Counted from the first letter of the stretch, positions 9,724 to 19,323 are shown. The stretch is 64,000 nucleotides of DNA from Leptolyngbya sp. BC1307 (GCF_002286735.1 NZ_NRTA01000007.1:80133-144132); one strand, 5' to 3'. Notes: generated by a model not told the origin, from the sequence alone. Numbers and translations: made by a program.

Positions 9724-11661
9724 ATGGCAAATAGCTACGGCGCTCAGCAGATTCAGGTTTTAGAAGGGCTCGAACCTGTTCGCAAGCGGCCAGGAATGTA
9801 CATCGGCAGCACAGGGCCTAGAGGGCTGCATCATCTGGTGTACGAAGTTGTTGACAATGCCGTCGATGAAGCCTTGGCGGGCCACTGTAAGCACATCACC
9901 GCCTCGCTGAACGCAGACGGTTCGGTCACTGTCATTGATGACGGGCGCGGCATTCCCACCGATATTCACCCGTCTACCGGCAAGTCAGCGTTAGAAACGG
10001 TACTGACGGTGCTGCACGCAGGCGGTAAGTTTGGCGGCGATAGCGGCTACAAGGTGTCGGGCGGCCTGCACGGTGTCGGCGTCTCGGTAGTCAATGCCCT
10101 CTCTGAGTGGGTAGAGGTCACCGTCTGGCGCGAGGGCAATATCCATACGCAGCGGTTTGAACAAGGCAACCCCATTGGCAGCCTCAAGACCGAGAAGGGC
10201 AACAGCCGCACGGGTACCCAAGTCGTCTTCAAACCCGACGCTACCATTTTTACTCACACCGTCGAGTTTGATTACGATACGCTCGCTAGCCGCCTGCGGG
10301 AGCTAGCCTACCTGAATGCGGGCGTAGATATCACTTTTACTGATTTCCGCCTGGAGCTGATCAAGGCCAAGCAGCCCCGAGTCTCTAGCTACTGCTACGA
10401 AGGTGGCATTAAAGAATACGTTGAATACATCAACAGTGGCAAAGAGCCGCTGCACCCCGACGTTATCTACGTTAATTCTGATAAAAACGGCGTGCAGGTT
10501 GAGGCGGCTTTGCAGTGGTGTAGCGATGCCTTTTCCGATAATCTCCTGGGCTTTGCCAACAATATTCGCACGGTTGATGGTGGCACTCACTTAGAAGGGC
10601 TTAAGGCCGTGCTCACCCGCACGCTGAACGTATTTGCCCGCAAGCGTAAGAAGCGTAAAGACACCGAGTCAAATATGGCCGGGGAGAATATTCGCGAGGG
10701 CCTGACGGCAGTGGTGTCGGTGAAGGTGCCCGACCCAGAATTTGAGGGCCAGACCAAGACCAAACTGGGCAATACCGAAGTGCGGGGTATCGTTGACTCT
10801 CTAGTCGGCGAAGCGCTCTCTGAGTATTTGGACTTTAACCCCAGCGTAGCCGATGCCATTTTAGAAAAGGCCATTCAGGCGTTTAATGCGGCAGAAGCGG
10901 CAAAGAAAGCGCGTGATCTGGTGCGCCGTAAGTCGGTATTAGAGTCTTCTACTCTGCCGGGCAAGCTAGCTGACTGCAGCTCGCGCGATCCGAGTGAATC
11001 GGAGATCTTCATCGTTGAGGGCGACTCTGCTGGCGGTAGTGCGAAGCAGGGGCGCGATCGCCGCTTTCAAGCCATCTTGCCGCTGCGAGGCAAAATTCTC
11101 AACATTGAGAAAACCGACGACTCCAAAATCTACAAAAACAACGAAGTGCAGTCGCTGATCACGGCGCTGGGCCTCGGCATCAAGGGCGAAGAGTTTGACC
11201 CGGCCAATCTGCGCTATCACCGCATTTGTCTAATGACCGATGCCGATGTAGATGGCTCGCACATCCGTACGCTGCTGCTGACCTTTTTCTATCGCTATCA
11301 GCGCGATCTCGTTGACCAGGGCTATATCTACATCGCCTGCCCACCGCTGTACAAGCTAGAGCGAGGCCGTAACCACACCTACTGCTACAGCGAGCGCGAG
11401 CTGCAAGACGGGATTGCGGCCATGCCTGCCAACGCCAAGTACAACATACAGCGCTTTAAGGGCTTAGGCGAGATGATGCCGCAGCAGCTGTGGGATACGA
11501 CGATGAACCCGGATTCGCGCACGCTGAAGCGGATAGAGATTGAAGATGCGGCAGAAGCTGATCGGATCTTTACGGTGCTGATGGGCGATCGCGTTGCCCC
11601 CCGTCGTGAATTCATCGAAACCTACGGCCCCCGGCTCAATATGGCCGATCTGGACATCTAA
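9724..11661 (+). CDS. gyrB: DNA gyrase subunit B
   Basis: The ATPase subunit of the type II topoisomerase that introduces negative supercoils. It is 645 residues long, the usual short bacterial form without the Gram-negative insert. Visible motifs are the GHKL ATP site ([39 protein letters not shown]), the TOPRIM acidic motif [18 protein letters not shown], and [19 protein letters not shown]. The ATG has a good AGGAG site upstream. Supercoiling in cyanobacteria is linked to circadian and light control of transcription. An intrinsic-type hairpin follows at about 11709. Confidence 0.97.
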   Translation: MANSYGAQQIQVLEGLEPVRKRPGMYIGSTGPRGLHHLVYEVVDNAVDEALAGHCKHITASLNADGSVTVIDDGRGIPTDIHPSTGKSALETVLTVLHAGGKFGGDSGYKVSGGLHGVGVSVVNALSEWVEVTVWREGNIHTQRFEQGNPIGSLKTEKGNSRTGTQVVFKPDATIFTHTVEFDYDTLASRLRELAYLNAGVDITFTDFRLELIKAKQPRVSSYCYEGGIKEYVEYINSGKEPLHPDVIYVNSDKNGVQVEAALQWCSDAFSDNLLGFANNIRTVDGGTHLEGLKAVLTRTLNVFARKRKKRKDTESNMAGENIREGLTAVVSVKVPDPEFEGQTKTKLGNTEVRGIVDSLVGEALSEYLDFNPSVADAILEKAIQAFNAAEAAKKARDLVRRKSVLESSTLPGKLADCSSRDPSESEIFIVEGDSAGGSAKQGRDRRFQAILPLRGKILNIEKTDDSKIYKNNEVQSLITALGLGIKGEEFDPANLRYHRICLMTDADVDGSHIRTLLLTFFYRYQRDLVDQGYIYIACPPLYKLERGRNHTYCYSERELQDGIAAMPANAKYNIQRFKGLGEMMPQQLWDTTMNPDSRTLKRIEIEDAAEADRIFTVLMGDRVAPRREFIETYGPRLNMADLDI

Positions 11662-11708
11662 GCAGCCTTTCTCAGCCATCGGCGCTCTCAGATATCCAAA
11701 TTTCACCG

Positions 11709-11757
11709 ACTCCTCTTACTGACTCAGCCTTTTACTGACTCAGTGAGAGGAGTTTTG
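11709..11757 (+). terminator. gyrB terminator
   Basis: Arms ACTCCTCT and AGAGGAGT pair perfectly and can extend through the repeated ACTGACTCAG inside the loop. A TTTT run follows. The spacer 11662-11974 otherwise shows only the unmarked promoter region of the heme oxygenase gene. Confidence 0.75.
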
Positions 11758-11974
11758 CTGTCATCAGTGCTAGCCCAACATAAAAAAATGTTGCGACATC
11801 TTTCTCTCGGTAGAGCTAGCCCTCTAAGCTTTAAATCAGACGACATCACTCGGCGCTTGCTCTCCAGCTCTGTGCCCATACTGTAGGCCCGCTGTAGCAG
11901 CGTTTTGAGAGAGAGAGGCCACTTGAGCAGTGGACAAATTCTAGTTTTTCCTAAGTTAGAGATATTTTAAGAAC

Positions 11975-12691
11975 ATGAGCAATAATTTAGCGACCCAGCT
12001 CCGTGAGGGCACTAAAAAAGCCCACACTATGGCCGAAAACGTCGGATTTGTTCGATGCTTTTTGCGTGGTGTGGTCGAGAAGAAGTCCTACCGCAAGCTA
12101 GTGGGTAACTTTTACTTTATCTACTGTGCTATGGAAGAGGAGCTAGAGAAGCACAAGAACCATCCCATCGTCAGCAAGGTGTACTTTCCTGAGCTGAACC
12201 GCAAAGCTAGTCTAGAAGAGGATCTGGGCTTTTACTACGGCAGCGGCTGGCGCGAACAGATCGCCTTGTCAAAGGGCGGACGCAAGTATGTAGACCGCAT
12301 CCGCGAAATTTCAGCGACTCAGCCAGAGCTGCTAGTGGGGCACTCCTACACTCGCTATCTGGGCGATCTCTCCGGTGGCCAAATTCTTAAGACGATTTCT
12401 CAAAGAGCGATGAACCTATCGGGTAGCGATGGCGTTGCCTTTTATGAGTTTCCGACCATCGAAGATGAGAAAGCCTTTAAAGATCAGTACCGGGCTTCTC
12501 TCAGCGAGGCCCCTGTGGACGATGCTACCGCAGACGCTATTGTCGAAGAGGCTAACGACGCCTTCGGTCTGAATATGGAGCTGTTCCAGGAGCTAGAAGG
12601 CAATCTGGTGAAGGCAATCGGCGTCATGCTGTTTAATAGCCTCACGGGCGGTCGTCGTCGGGGTAGCACTGAGCTGGCTACCGAGGGCTAG
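11975..12691 (+). CDS. ho1: Heme oxygenase (biliverdin-producing)
   Basis: A 238-residue ferredoxin-dependent enzyme that opens heme to biliverdin IXalpha, carbon monoxide and iron, the first step to phycobilins. The proximal histidine lies in KKAHTMAE (about residue 16) and the distal-helix glycine motif LGDLSGGQ is intact at about residue 130. Length matches cyanobacterial HO1. The short linker tail after about residue 220 is non-conserved. It is followed by a strong terminator, so it is probably monocistronic. HO2 paralogues would look similar, so the exact isoform is inferred from lineage. Confidence 0.93.
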   Translation: MSNNLATQLREGTKKAHTMAENVGFVRCFLRGVVEKKSYRKLVGNFYFIYCAMEEELEKHKNHPIVSKVYFPELNRKASLEEDLGFYYGSGWREQIALSKGGRKYVDRIREISATQPELLVGHSYTRYLGDLSGGQILKTISQRAMNLSGSDGVAFYEFPTIEDEKAFKDQYRASLSEAPVDDATADAIVEEANDAFGLNMELFQELEGNLVKAIGVMLFNSLTGGRRRGSTELATEG

Positions 12692-12744
12692 TCTCTGCCC
12701 TGCACAATTATCTATTCCTGAGTGTCTCCGATTATCTATGTATT

Positions 12745-12776
12745 GAGGTTGCCTATAGTGGGTGACCTCTTTTTTT
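12745..12776 (+). terminator. Terminator after heme oxygenase gene
   Basis: A nine-pair stem (GAGGT...ACCTC extended by wobble and GC pairs) with a 7-base loop is followed at once by seven Ts. This is a textbook intrinsic terminator. Confidence 0.85.
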
Positions 12777-12880
12777 ATCAGCCTGTAGAACCAGTCTCTT
12801 AAGACGGGTCTATCGACTGATTGAAAGCCTAGTGCGACAGGCCCTAAGATGACGACTGCACTAAAACGTAAGGTGAAAGC

Positions 12881-13423
12881 ATGGTGAAGATTGTAGGCAT
12901 TGGCGGTAGCCTGAGAACGGACTCCTACAGCATGCAGGCGCTGCATATTGCCGCTGAGCGGGCAAAAGATTTGGGAGCAGCGGTTGAAGTTTTAGACTTG
13001 AAGGAAATGAACCTGCCTTTTTGCGATGGCGGCAGTGACTACCCGGACTATCCGGATGTAGAAGTCTTACAAACGGCAGTCAAAGCAGCGGACGCGCTGC
13101 TTTTATCGACTCCTGAGTACCACGGCAGCGTTAGCGGCGTGATTAAAAATGCGCTGGATCTGATGAGCTTTGAGCAGCTCAGCGGTAAAGTCACTGGCTT
13201 TATCAGCGTGCTCGGGGGGCAGCCTAACAGCAATGCGCTCAACGATATGAGAGTGATTATGCGGTGGGTTCACGCCTGGTCGATTCCTGAGCAGATCGCC
13301 ATTGGCCAAGCCTGGAATGCTTTTGATAGTGAAGGGCAGCTAAAAGACGAAAAGCTCTCGCAGCGGTTCGACGAGTTTGCTAAAAGCCTGGTAGAGAATA
13401 CAAAGAAGCTAAAGGATCTGTAG
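12881..13423 (+). CDS. NADPH-dependent FMN reductase-family flavoprotein
   Basis: This 180-residue protein has the flavodoxin-like fold of the SsuE/ArsH/YieF type. The phosphate-binding loop GGSLRTDSYS is at about residue 8 and the hallmark TPEYHGSVSGVIKNALD is near residue 75. It would reduce FMN, quinones or metals with NADPH. There is no signal peptide. It follows heme oxygenase on the same strand but beyond a strong terminator, so co-transcription is unlikely. Substrate cannot be read from sequence. Confidence 0.85.
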   Translation: MVKIVGIGGSLRTDSYSMQALHIAAERAKDLGAAVEVLDLKEMNLPFCDGGSDYPDYPDVEVLQTAVKAADALLLSTPEYHGSVSGVIKNALDLMSFEQLSGKVTGFISVLGGQPNSNALNDMRVIMRWVHAWSIPEQIAIGQAWNAFDSEGQLKDEKLSQRFDEFAKSLVENTKKLKDL

Positions 13424-13453
13424 CGTCATTGGGCTAGGCGGCTGTCTGACACG

Positions 13454-14788
13454 TTAGCCGGTGAGCAGGTCTTCTTCTGGATAGTGAATGGCGCTGGGGC
13501 TGGGGTCACCTAAAATGGCGGCCATCAGCAGCAGAATGCCCACCCGGCCAATGTACATCGTGACGATGAGAAATAGCTGACCGAGCGTAGACAAGTCGGC
13601 GGTAATACCCGTTGAAAGGCCGACTGTCGCAAAGGCTGACACTGACTCAAACAGAAGGTTGATGAAAGATACGGTGGGATCGGTAACGGAGATACAGGTC
13701 GTAATGATCACAACGCTCATGACCGAAGCCACGACAACCGACAGCGCTTTTAGAACTCGCAGCATCGGGATCTGACGCTGATAGCAGTTGACTTCTTCCT
13801 TGCCTCTGAGAGCCGTGCGGGTGCAGACGAGCAGAATGCGTAAGGTGGTGGTTTTGATGCCGCCGCCAGTACTGCCCGGGCTGGCCCCGACGAACATTAG
13901 AGCGATCGCCATAAATAAAGAACTCGCTTCCATCTTGCCAATATCAATCGAATTAAACCCGGCGGTGCGGGTAATCACCGACTGAAAACCCGCTAGCAGA
14001 ATCTGAGTCCCAAAGCTTTCGCCTGCTAGCGTATCGGGATTGTCAAACTCGATGAGTAAAAAGGCGACCGTGCCCAGCAGCAGCAAGAATAGCGTCGTAC
14101 TGGTGACAATTTTGAAATGCAGCGAAAAGACAGTGCGATCTTGACGCAGACGCAGGCGATCGCGTACCCACATAAACGCCTCCATAATCACCTGGTAGCC
14201 AATCCCCCCGACAATCACCAGCACCGAAATCACCGCTATTGGCCAGGCATCTTCGGCATACTGCACCAGACTGTCAGAAAATAGGCTAAATCCAGCATTG
14301 TTGAAAGCGCTAACGCTGTGAAAAATAGCGAGCCACAGCGCTTGCCCGAAGCTAAACTGCTTAGTAAAAGTCAGCAGCAGACAAAATGCCCCTGTCAGCT
14401 CAAAAATCAGCGTCATCGAAATAATAGAAATCAAAAGGACTTTTACATTCGATAGCTCAGAGGTTTCCATCGCCTGCTGAATTGCCAGCCGATCTTTAAG
14501 TCCCAACCGGCGACCGATCAGCAGCAGCAGCAATGTGGTCGCTGTCATATAGCCCAATCCCCCGAGCTGAATCAGCAGCAGCACAATACCCTGACCAAAC
14601 GGCGAAAAATAGGTGCCCGTATCCACCACAATCAGCCCGGTCACACAGACTGCTGAAGTCGCCGTAAATAGAGCAACTAGCGGCTGATTCCATTCACCGG
14701 TGGCAGTCGCTAGTGGCAGCATCAACAGCAGCGTACCAATCACAATTAAAGTCAAAAAGCCAATGCAAATTGTTCTAGGAACCGTCAT
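13454..14788 (-). CDS. ktrB: KtrB/TrkH-type potassium or sodium-potassium transporter
   Basis: A 444-residue inner-membrane channel subunit with four pore-loop repeats. The selectivity-filter segments can be read in order: VTGL, NNAGF, RTAGF and ATVGLS. Size matches the KtrB branch, not the longer TrkH. In cyanobacteria KtrB works with the cytoplasmic nucleotide-binding KtrA (and KtrE) in potassium uptake during osmotic stress. Neither partner gene lies in this window. It converges on the FMN reductase gene with 30 bases between stops. Confidence 0.87.
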   Translation of the reverse strand: MTVPRTICIGFLTLIVIGTLLLMLPLATATGEWNQPLVALFTATSAVCVTGLIVVDTGTYFSPFGQGIVLLLIQLGGLGYMTATTLLLLLIGRRLGLKDRLAIQQAMETSELSNVKVLLISIISMTLIFELTGAFCLLLTFTKQFSFGQALWLAIFHSVSAFNNAGFSLFSDSLVQYAEDAWPIAVISVLVIVGGIGYQVIMEAFMWVRDRLRLRQDRTVFSLHFKIVTSTTLFLLLLGTVAFLLIEFDNPDTLAGESFGTQILLAGFQSVITRTAGFNSIDIGKMEASSLFMAIALMFVGASPGSTGGGIKTTTLRILLVCTRTALRGKEEVNCYQRQIPMLRVLKALSVVVASVMSVVIITTCISVTDPTVSFINLLFESVSAFATVGLSTGITADLSTLGQLFLIVTMYIGRVGILLLMAAILGDPSPSAIHYPEEDLLTG

Positions 14789-14973
14789 GATGAGTAGCTG
14801 TAGAGGCGATCAGTAACGAAAGGACTGCATCAGGCTCGGAAGATGATGCCGAAGACGACAGAGGATATGCCGACGTGGGTCTGCATGTTCCATCATGACG
14901 GGTAATGCCGCATACTCTACCCTAATTAAGCAACCTACTCCATAGCGCCAAACGCAGGGCAGATAAAGGCACC

Positions 14974-15858
14974 ATGACGATACCGCTAACCCAGAGAATT
15001 CAGAAATTTTACGACACCTCTTCGCCACTGTGGGAGCGCACCTGGGGTGAGCATATGCACCACGGCTACTACGGCGCTAACGGTCAGCATAAAAAAGACC
15101 GCCGTCAGGCCCAGATTGATCTAATCGAAGAACTGCTGAAGTGGGCTAACGTCCAGTCGGCACAAACCATTCTCGATGTCGGCTGCGGCATTGGTGGCAG
15201 CACGCTCTATTTAGCCCAAAAGTTTACCGCTCAAGCTATAGGGATCACCTTGAGCCCGGTACAGGCCCAGCGAGCCAGCCAACGAGCCCCCGAACAGGGG
15301 ATGGCGCTACAGCCTTGGGAACATCTCAACGAAGCAGCGGCTCCAGCCGTGAGTTTTCAGGTGGCCGATGCACTGGCGACGCCTTTCCCGGACAGCGCCT
15401 TCGACTTTATCTGGTCGATGGAGAGCGGTGAGCATATGCCAGACAAGCAAGCCTTTTTGCAAGAGTGCTACCGGCAGCTCAAGCCAGGCGGCACGTTCTT
15501 GATGGCGACCTGGTGCCACCGGCCTACCCATACGCTAGCGGGCGCACTTACCCGCAGCGAGCAGCAGCACCTTGACTGGCTTTACAGCCTCTATCATTTG
15601 CCCTATGTAATTTCGCTGCCGACCTATGGCGAATTAGCCACAGACATTGGGTTTACAGACCTGAAGATGGCAGACTGGTCGCCGCAGGTAGAATTTTTCT
15701 GGCAAGATGTGGTGCGCTCGGCGCTTAGCCCCAAGGTGCTGGCAGGTATTTTACAAGCCGGTTCAGAAACCATTCGGGGGACGGCGGCGATCGCCCTGAT
15801 GACCACCGGATTCAGCCGAGGACTCATCCGCTACGGGCTGCTATGCGGCACTAAATGA
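14974..15858 (+). CDS. Tocopherol-type SAM-dependent methyltransferase
   Basis: This 294-residue class I methyltransferase has motif I LDVGCGIGGSTLYLA at about residue 66. Its N-terminal signature WGEHMHHGYYG is shared by gamma-tocopherol and related prenyl-quinol methyltransferases. WSMESGEHMPDKQAF and LKPGGTFLMATWCHRP are also typical. It most resembles cyanobacterial gamma-tocopherol methyltransferase, which makes alpha-tocopherol, but the MPBQ methyltransferase branch or another small-molecule substrate cannot be ruled out. No transit or signal peptide is seen. Confidence 0.75.
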   Translation: MTIPLTQRIQKFYDTSSPLWERTWGEHMHHGYYGANGQHKKDRRQAQIDLIEELLKWANVQSAQTILDVGCGIGGSTLYLAQKFTAQAIGITLSPVQAQRASQRAPEQGMALQPWEHLNEAAAPAVSFQVADALATPFPDSAFDFIWSMESGEHMPDKQAFLQECYRQLKPGGTFLMATWCHRPTHTLAGALTRSEQQHLDWLYSLYHLPYVISLPTYGELATDIGFTDLKMADWSPQVEFFWQDVVRSALSPKVLAGILQAGSETIRGTAAIALMTTGFSRGLIRYGLLCGTK

Positions 15859-15870
15859 GAGCGATCGCAA

Positions 15871-15898
15871 TCTCTGAACGCAATTCTCTGAACGCAAC
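15871..15898. repeat. Tandem duplication, 14-base unit
   Basis: Two copies of a 14-mer starting TCTCTGAACGCAA differ only in the last base. They begin 12 bases after the methyltransferase stop. Confidence 0.85.
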
Positions 15899-15915
15899 AT
15901 CCGACCAAACTACAA

Positions 15916-15952
15916 AAAGCTCCCGACTGAGCACAGGCCAGCCGAGAGCTTT
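15916..15952. terminator. Hairpin between convergent genes
   Basis: Arms AAAGCTC and GAGCTTT (7 bp, extendable by CG pairs) lie between the methyltransferase and the SLH gene, which converge. It probably serves both directions. Confidence 0.65.
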
Positions 15953-15967
15953 GTTGCAAGAGGATTT

Positions 15968-15993
15968 ATTGAACTTTTAGATTGAACTTTTAG
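15968..15993. repeat. Tandem duplication, 13-base unit
   Basis: Two perfect copies of ATTGAACTTTTAG lie head to tail, 29 bases from the end of the SLH gene. Confidence 0.9.
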
Positions 15994-16021
15994 TCCGGGA
16001 ACATCAGCTATCCTGGCTGAT

Positions 16022-17308
16022 CTACCGGTCAGCCGTTTGGGAGCAGTCGAGCAGACGTACCATTGCTGCTGCCGCGTAGTTACGCTGAGCCGAGGTATTA
16101 GGCGCAAAGCTGCTGCCGGTCTCATTCAGCGGTGTGGATACACCACAGTAGCTAGACATACTAGAGATAACCGACTGTGCCCAGTGGCCCTGAATATCGC
16201 TGAAAGTGCGCCCAGGTTGGTTCGCAGTTAGCTGGGTGCCGCCGCTCTTATACTCAGCCGCTCGGCGCATGACCGCCAATAGCTCAGCTCTAGTGACCGG
16301 CTGGGTAGGGCGGAAGGTGCCATTCTGGTAGCCGCTAATCAACCCTAAGGTTTTAGCCTGCTGAATTTTAGCTGCGCTCCAGCGATTGGCAGGCACATCA
16401 GGATAAGGATTGGCAGAGACTGCGGTTTGAGCCGGAACGTCTAGCCCTTCAACGACGATAGAAACTAGCTGTTCACGAGTGAGAGAAGCTCTCGGGCGGA
16501 AGGTATTATCTTCAGGAAAACCGGAGATGAAGCCTAGCTGCACTGCCCGGTTAATGGCCTCCGCGTAGATATCGCCCCGGACATCAGAAAAGCTGACTGA
16601 CGGTGCCGGTGACCCTCCGCCGGGAGGCGTCGGATTGGGGTTGGGGTTGGCAGGCGGTGTGACTACGGCACCGCCAGACTCTACTACGAGCTGAGCGAGC
16701 GTCTTGTCATTAGCCAGATAGGTGCGCCCGGTAACGCTGTTGTTAAAGGTTTGTCGGGCTAGCCGCCAGCCGGGTCTCAAAAAGATCTTCGTAAACCCGT
16801 TGGCCGCAATCCCATCGGTTTGACCGATGATAATCGGCTGCGCGTTTTGACCAGCGGAGCGACGGGGCTTGCCGTAGAGCACCAGAACGCCGTTCTCTAC
16901 TTCGACGACCGGGTCGTAGGCGATGTCTGCACCGGCTGTCCGAACGATGTAGCCGTTGGTGTCGGTCGCTTTGCCACAAATACCGGTGAAATCAAAGTTG
17001 AGCAGCAGCACATTCACCTGAGTCGGGTTTGTGCCAGTTGTGCTGTAGCAAAGCGGATCGGGGCGCTTTTGCTCGATGATCATCAGACCGTAGCGCTGTG
17101 TGCCGCCGAGCCGACTGGTTGGCTGAGCCACCAGAATAAAGGGTGTCTGGTCGGTTTCTTGCATGCCAAACTGAGCAGTCTGGTCGGCCTGAACTTCTAT
17201 GGGCGTTCCCCCTGCGGGAGTCTGTGCGAATGCGGTGGGTAGGTTGCTAGCGGTGATGGCGATCGCCGCTGTCGCCAGCGCCGCAATCGTTAAACGGAGT
17301 GATTTCAT
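16022..17308 (-). CDS. Secreted DUF3747 protein with three SLH domains
   Basis: A 428-residue envelope protein. A signal peptide (LRLTIAALATAAIAITASN, cleavage near AFA-QT) opens the protein. A DUF3747 domain fills about residues 45-225, followed by a proline-rich linker (NPNPTPPGG). Three S-layer homology repeats follow, marked by FSDVRGDIYAEAINRAV, YPDVPANRWSAAKIQQA and FSDIQGHWAQSVISSM. SLH domains tether proteins to peptidoglycan-linked polymers. I placed the start at 17308 because it gives a clean signal peptide and has AAGGA upstream; an earlier in-frame ATG at 17389 would add 27 residues before the signal. Role is probably structural or adhesive. Confidence 0.85.
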   Translation of the reverse strand: MKSLRLTIAALATAAIAITASNLPTAFAQTPAGGTPIEVQADQTAQFGMQETDQTPFILVAQPTSRLGGTQRYGLMIIEQKRPDPLCYSTTGTNPTQVNVLLLNFDFTGICGKATDTNGYIVRTAGADIAYDPVVEVENGVLVLYGKPRRSAGQNAQPIIIGQTDGIAANGFTKIFLRPGWRLARQTFNNSVTGRTYLANDKTLAQLVVESGGAVVTPPANPNPNPTPPGGGSPAPSVSFSDVRGDIYAEAINRAVQLGFISGFPEDNTFRPRASLTREQLVSIVVEGLDVPAQTAVSANPYPDVPANRWSAAKIQQAKTLGLISGYQNGTFRPTQPVTRAELLAVMRRAAEYKSGGTQLTANQPGRTFSDIQGHWAQSVISSMSSYCGVSTPLNETGSSFAPNTSAQRNYAAAAMVRLLDCSQTADR

Positions 17309-17389
17309 CTTCTGAATGTCCTTATAAGTAGATTTCGCGGTGATTTGCGTCAGCGTGGGCATGTACCTGATGCAGAGAAAATTTTTCAA

Positions 17390-17657
17390 GTTGATAGCGT
17401 GTAGATTTTGCCAGCAGTGTGAACTTTCCTTCTCTGACTAACTCACAGAATACCTGTGAAACAGGTTGAATTAGCCTAAAACTAAGCGTTTGTTACGTCC
17501 GTAAAACGTCTGTGTGAGCAGCGTTTCAGAAGACTTAATAGTTTCTCCATAAAGAATGGGAAAACTAAGTAGTTTGTCAGTAGTTTTCTTGAGCCTCTTG
17601 CCACTCTCCTCAGGTGTCTGACACCATAGGAGAAAGTCTTGGAGCTCGCCCCACGTC
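17390..17657. other. Divergent promoter spacer
   Basis: About 270 bases between the SLH gene and the pentapeptide-repeat gene. A 62-codon reverse frame here looks spurious. The notable element is the interrupted palindrome at 17605-17633. Confidence 0.5.
17605..17633 (+). promoter_or_regulatory. 29-base interrupted palindrome upstream of pentapeptide-repeat gene
   Basis: The sequence reads TCTCCT-CA-GGTGTC-T-GACACC-AT-AGGAGA, symmetric about 17619 except at the CA/AT pair. It ends 24 bases before the ATG. It could be an operator or a leader hairpin that hides the AGGAGA. Confidence 0.55.
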
Positions 17658-18269
17658 ATGTATACAGAGATAGTTGATTTAATTCGTAAGTGCGGTCACA
17701 AAAGGGTCGCTTTCGCAGTCGGCACACTTCTCTGTGGGCCCGTGGCTATTAGCCCTGCCATGACTCAGAGCGCTCTAGCTGCCGAGGAAGCAGCTATTCT
17801 AAGACTGATCGAAACCAACGAGTGTGCGGGCTGTGACCTGCACGAAGCTGACCTGCGGCGACTCGATCTCTCCGGGGCCGACCTGACCGGCGCTGACCTG
17901 GAAGGAGCCAACTTTTACTATGCCAATCTGGATGGTGCCCAGCTCACCGATGCCAATCTGATTGATGTTAATTTGGGCTATGCCAGCGCTCGGGGCACGC
18001 TGTTTAATGGCTCTGACTTGCGCTATGCCATCTTCCACCGCACCGACCTCACGGGCGCGGTGCTGATCGACACTGACCTGCGTGAATCTTACATAGACAA
18101 GGCTAATTTTACGGGCGCACTTTTAAACGGCGCTGATATGAGCGACACGCTGTTTTTAAATGCTGATTTTTCTCGGGCTAGCCTGTGTGGGGCGCTAACC
18201 TGGGCCGGGACTGAATATCGCCGGGGTTGTGATGTCGCGGTTCCCGAAGACATTGACGACAAATATTAG
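17658..18269 (+). CDS. Secreted pentapeptide-repeat protein
   Basis: This 203-residue protein has an N-terminal signal peptide (KRVAFAVGTLLCGPVAIS, predicted cleavage after ALA near residue 41), then a run of A(D/N)LxX pentapeptide repeats from about residue 60 to 175, for example ADLTGADLEGANF. The repeats form a right-handed quadrilateral beta-helix. Cys residues before the first repeat (NECAGC) and near the end could form disulfides in the lumen or periplasm. Cyanobacteria export several such proteins and their function is mostly unknown. A GGAG lies 13 bases before the ATG, and a long palindrome stands upstream. Confidence 0.85.
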   Translation: MYTEIVDLIRKCGHKRVAFAVGTLLCGPVAISPAMTQSALAAEEAAILRLIETNECAGCDLHEADLRRLDLSGADLTGADLEGANFYYANLDGAQLTDANLIDVNLGYASARGTLFNGSDLRYAIFHRTDLTGAVLIDTDLRESYIDKANFTGALLNGADMSDTLFLNADFSRASLCGALTWAGTEYRRGCDVAVPEDIDDKY

Positions 18270-18302
18270 GAATAGCAGGTAGTAGGAATAACAGGGCGAT
18301 CG

Positions 18303-18650
18303 CTATTTGGTATGCCACCAGCGCTGTTTTTCAGCTGACAGCTTGACCGTGTAAAGCGTCATCACTATCGGCGTGCTGCGATAGCTCTGACCGACTATTT
18401 CAACGCAGTACGAAGGATGTGTGCGGGTAGCCAAATCGGCGATTAGCCTACGACCGATCCGCCGCCAGCTAGGTTCTTTGCTGCGCCATTGCAAACGGCA
18501 GCAGGGCCAGGGCAGCTGCTCCCGGTCGTATAGACGGCAGCAGGGGCCCACGACACGATAAGTCAGGTGTGCGCCAGGGCTTTCAAAAATATGGTCGGTC
18601 GGCCAGGGATGGCTCAAATAGCGGGCTAAGGTAGGAGAACCGGCGTTCAT
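18303..18650 (-). CDS. Hypothetical protein, unrecognised
   Basis: A 115-codon frame rich in Arg, Trp and Cys (PCCRLYDREQLPWPCCR) with no signal peptide and no family I recognise. The paired CCR motifs are 14 residues apart and could bind a metal or be chance. It fills an otherwise empty 450-base space, is divergent from the DUF2470 gene, and lacks a clear ribosome site. It may be a genuine lineage-specific gene or a random open frame. Confidence 0.4.
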   Translation of the reverse strand: MNAGSPTLARYLSHPWPTDHIFESPGAHLTYRVVGPCCRLYDREQLPWPCCRLQWRSKEPSWRRIGRRLIADLATRTHPSYCVEIVGQSYRSTPIVMTLYTVKLSAEKQRWWHTK

Positions 18651-18720
18651 GGATGACTTAATTATCTATGATGTGAAAAGCCAAGGGTGGCTGCTGGAAT
18701 TGTAGTGTTAAAGGGGAGCT

Positions 18721-19026
18721 ATGTCAGAAGGGAAGTCGGAGCAGATTACCAGTCAGGTGAGTGATCGCATCTGCAAACACATGAACAAAGACCACGCCGA
18801 GGCCGTACTCACCTACGCTCAGCGCTATGGCCATCAACCATCGGCTACAACGGCCACCCTCACTGCTATAGATAATCAGGGTATGGATCTCAAAGCAGGC
18901 GTTAACGGCGAATCGCTCCCTCTGCGCATTGCTTTTGACCATGAGCTAACGGACGCTGCCGACGCTCACCATACGCTGGTGGCCATGCTCAGAGCGCTGC
19001 CCGCCCCAGCCGATGCGAACGCCTAA
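18721..19026 (+). CDS. DUF2470 domain protein
   Basis: This 101-residue protein consists almost entirely of a DUF2470 domain, the module found at the C-terminus of HugZ-like heme-utilisation proteins and in plant proteins that act on tetrapyrroles. The conserved KHMNKDHAEAVLTYAQ stretch (about residue 20) is present. A free-standing form is common in cyanobacteria. A small ferredoxin gene follows 51 bases later on the same strand, so a redox or heme-related role is possible, but that is inference. The GGGGAGCT before the ATG is a fair ribosome site. Confidence 0.8.
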   Translation: MSEGKSEQITSQVSDRICKHMNKDHAEAVLTYAQRYGHQPSATTATLTAIDNQGMDLKAGVNGESLPLRIAFDHELTDAADAHHTLVAMLRALPAPADANA

Positions 19027-19033
19027 CGCCCCG

Positions 19034-19057
19034 CATCGCTACAAACATCGCTACAAA
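19034..19057. repeat. Tandem duplication, 12-base unit
   Basis: Two perfect copies of CATCGCTACAAA, starting 8 bases after the DUF2470 stop. Confidence 0.85.
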
Positions 19058-19077
19058 TTGTGTAGAAGACTGTGTAA

Positions 19078-19323
19078 ATGGTGACTGTAAAAATTCGTTT
19101 TTTGCCGGACGATGTCACTACGACAGCCACGGTTGGGGAACCCTTGTTAGCAGTTGCCGCCCGCGCTGGGGTATACATCTCTACAGGCTGTCTGATGGGG
19201 TCGTGCCATGCTTGCGAAGTCAGCATGACCGGCGAAGAGGAGCCTGTTTTGGCCTGTTTGAAGGCAATCCCTCCCGACTTAGACGCTATAAAGGTTGAGC
19301 TGCTAGATGACCCCACTTGGTAG
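19078..19323 (+). CDS. Small 2Fe-2S ferredoxin-like protein
   Basis: An 81-residue plant-type ferredoxin fold. The cluster cysteines lie in the C-x4-C-x2-C pattern (TGCLMGSCHACEV, about residues 38-46), with the fourth in VLACL near residue 60. It is shorter than photosynthetic PetF and lacks its acidic surface, so it is probably a specialised electron carrier. Neighbours are DUF2470 upstream and DUF760 downstream. Its partner enzyme is unknown. Confidence 0.85.
   Translation: MVTVKIRFLPDDVTTTATVGEPLLAVAARAGVYISTGCLMGSCHACEVSMTGEEEPVLACLKAIPPDLDAIKVELLDDPTW

Noticed and set aside
17471..17659. 62-codon reverse frame in the spacer before the pentapeptide gene
   Set aside because: No family, no ribosome site, and it covers the palindrome and promoter of the next gene. 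Probably chance.
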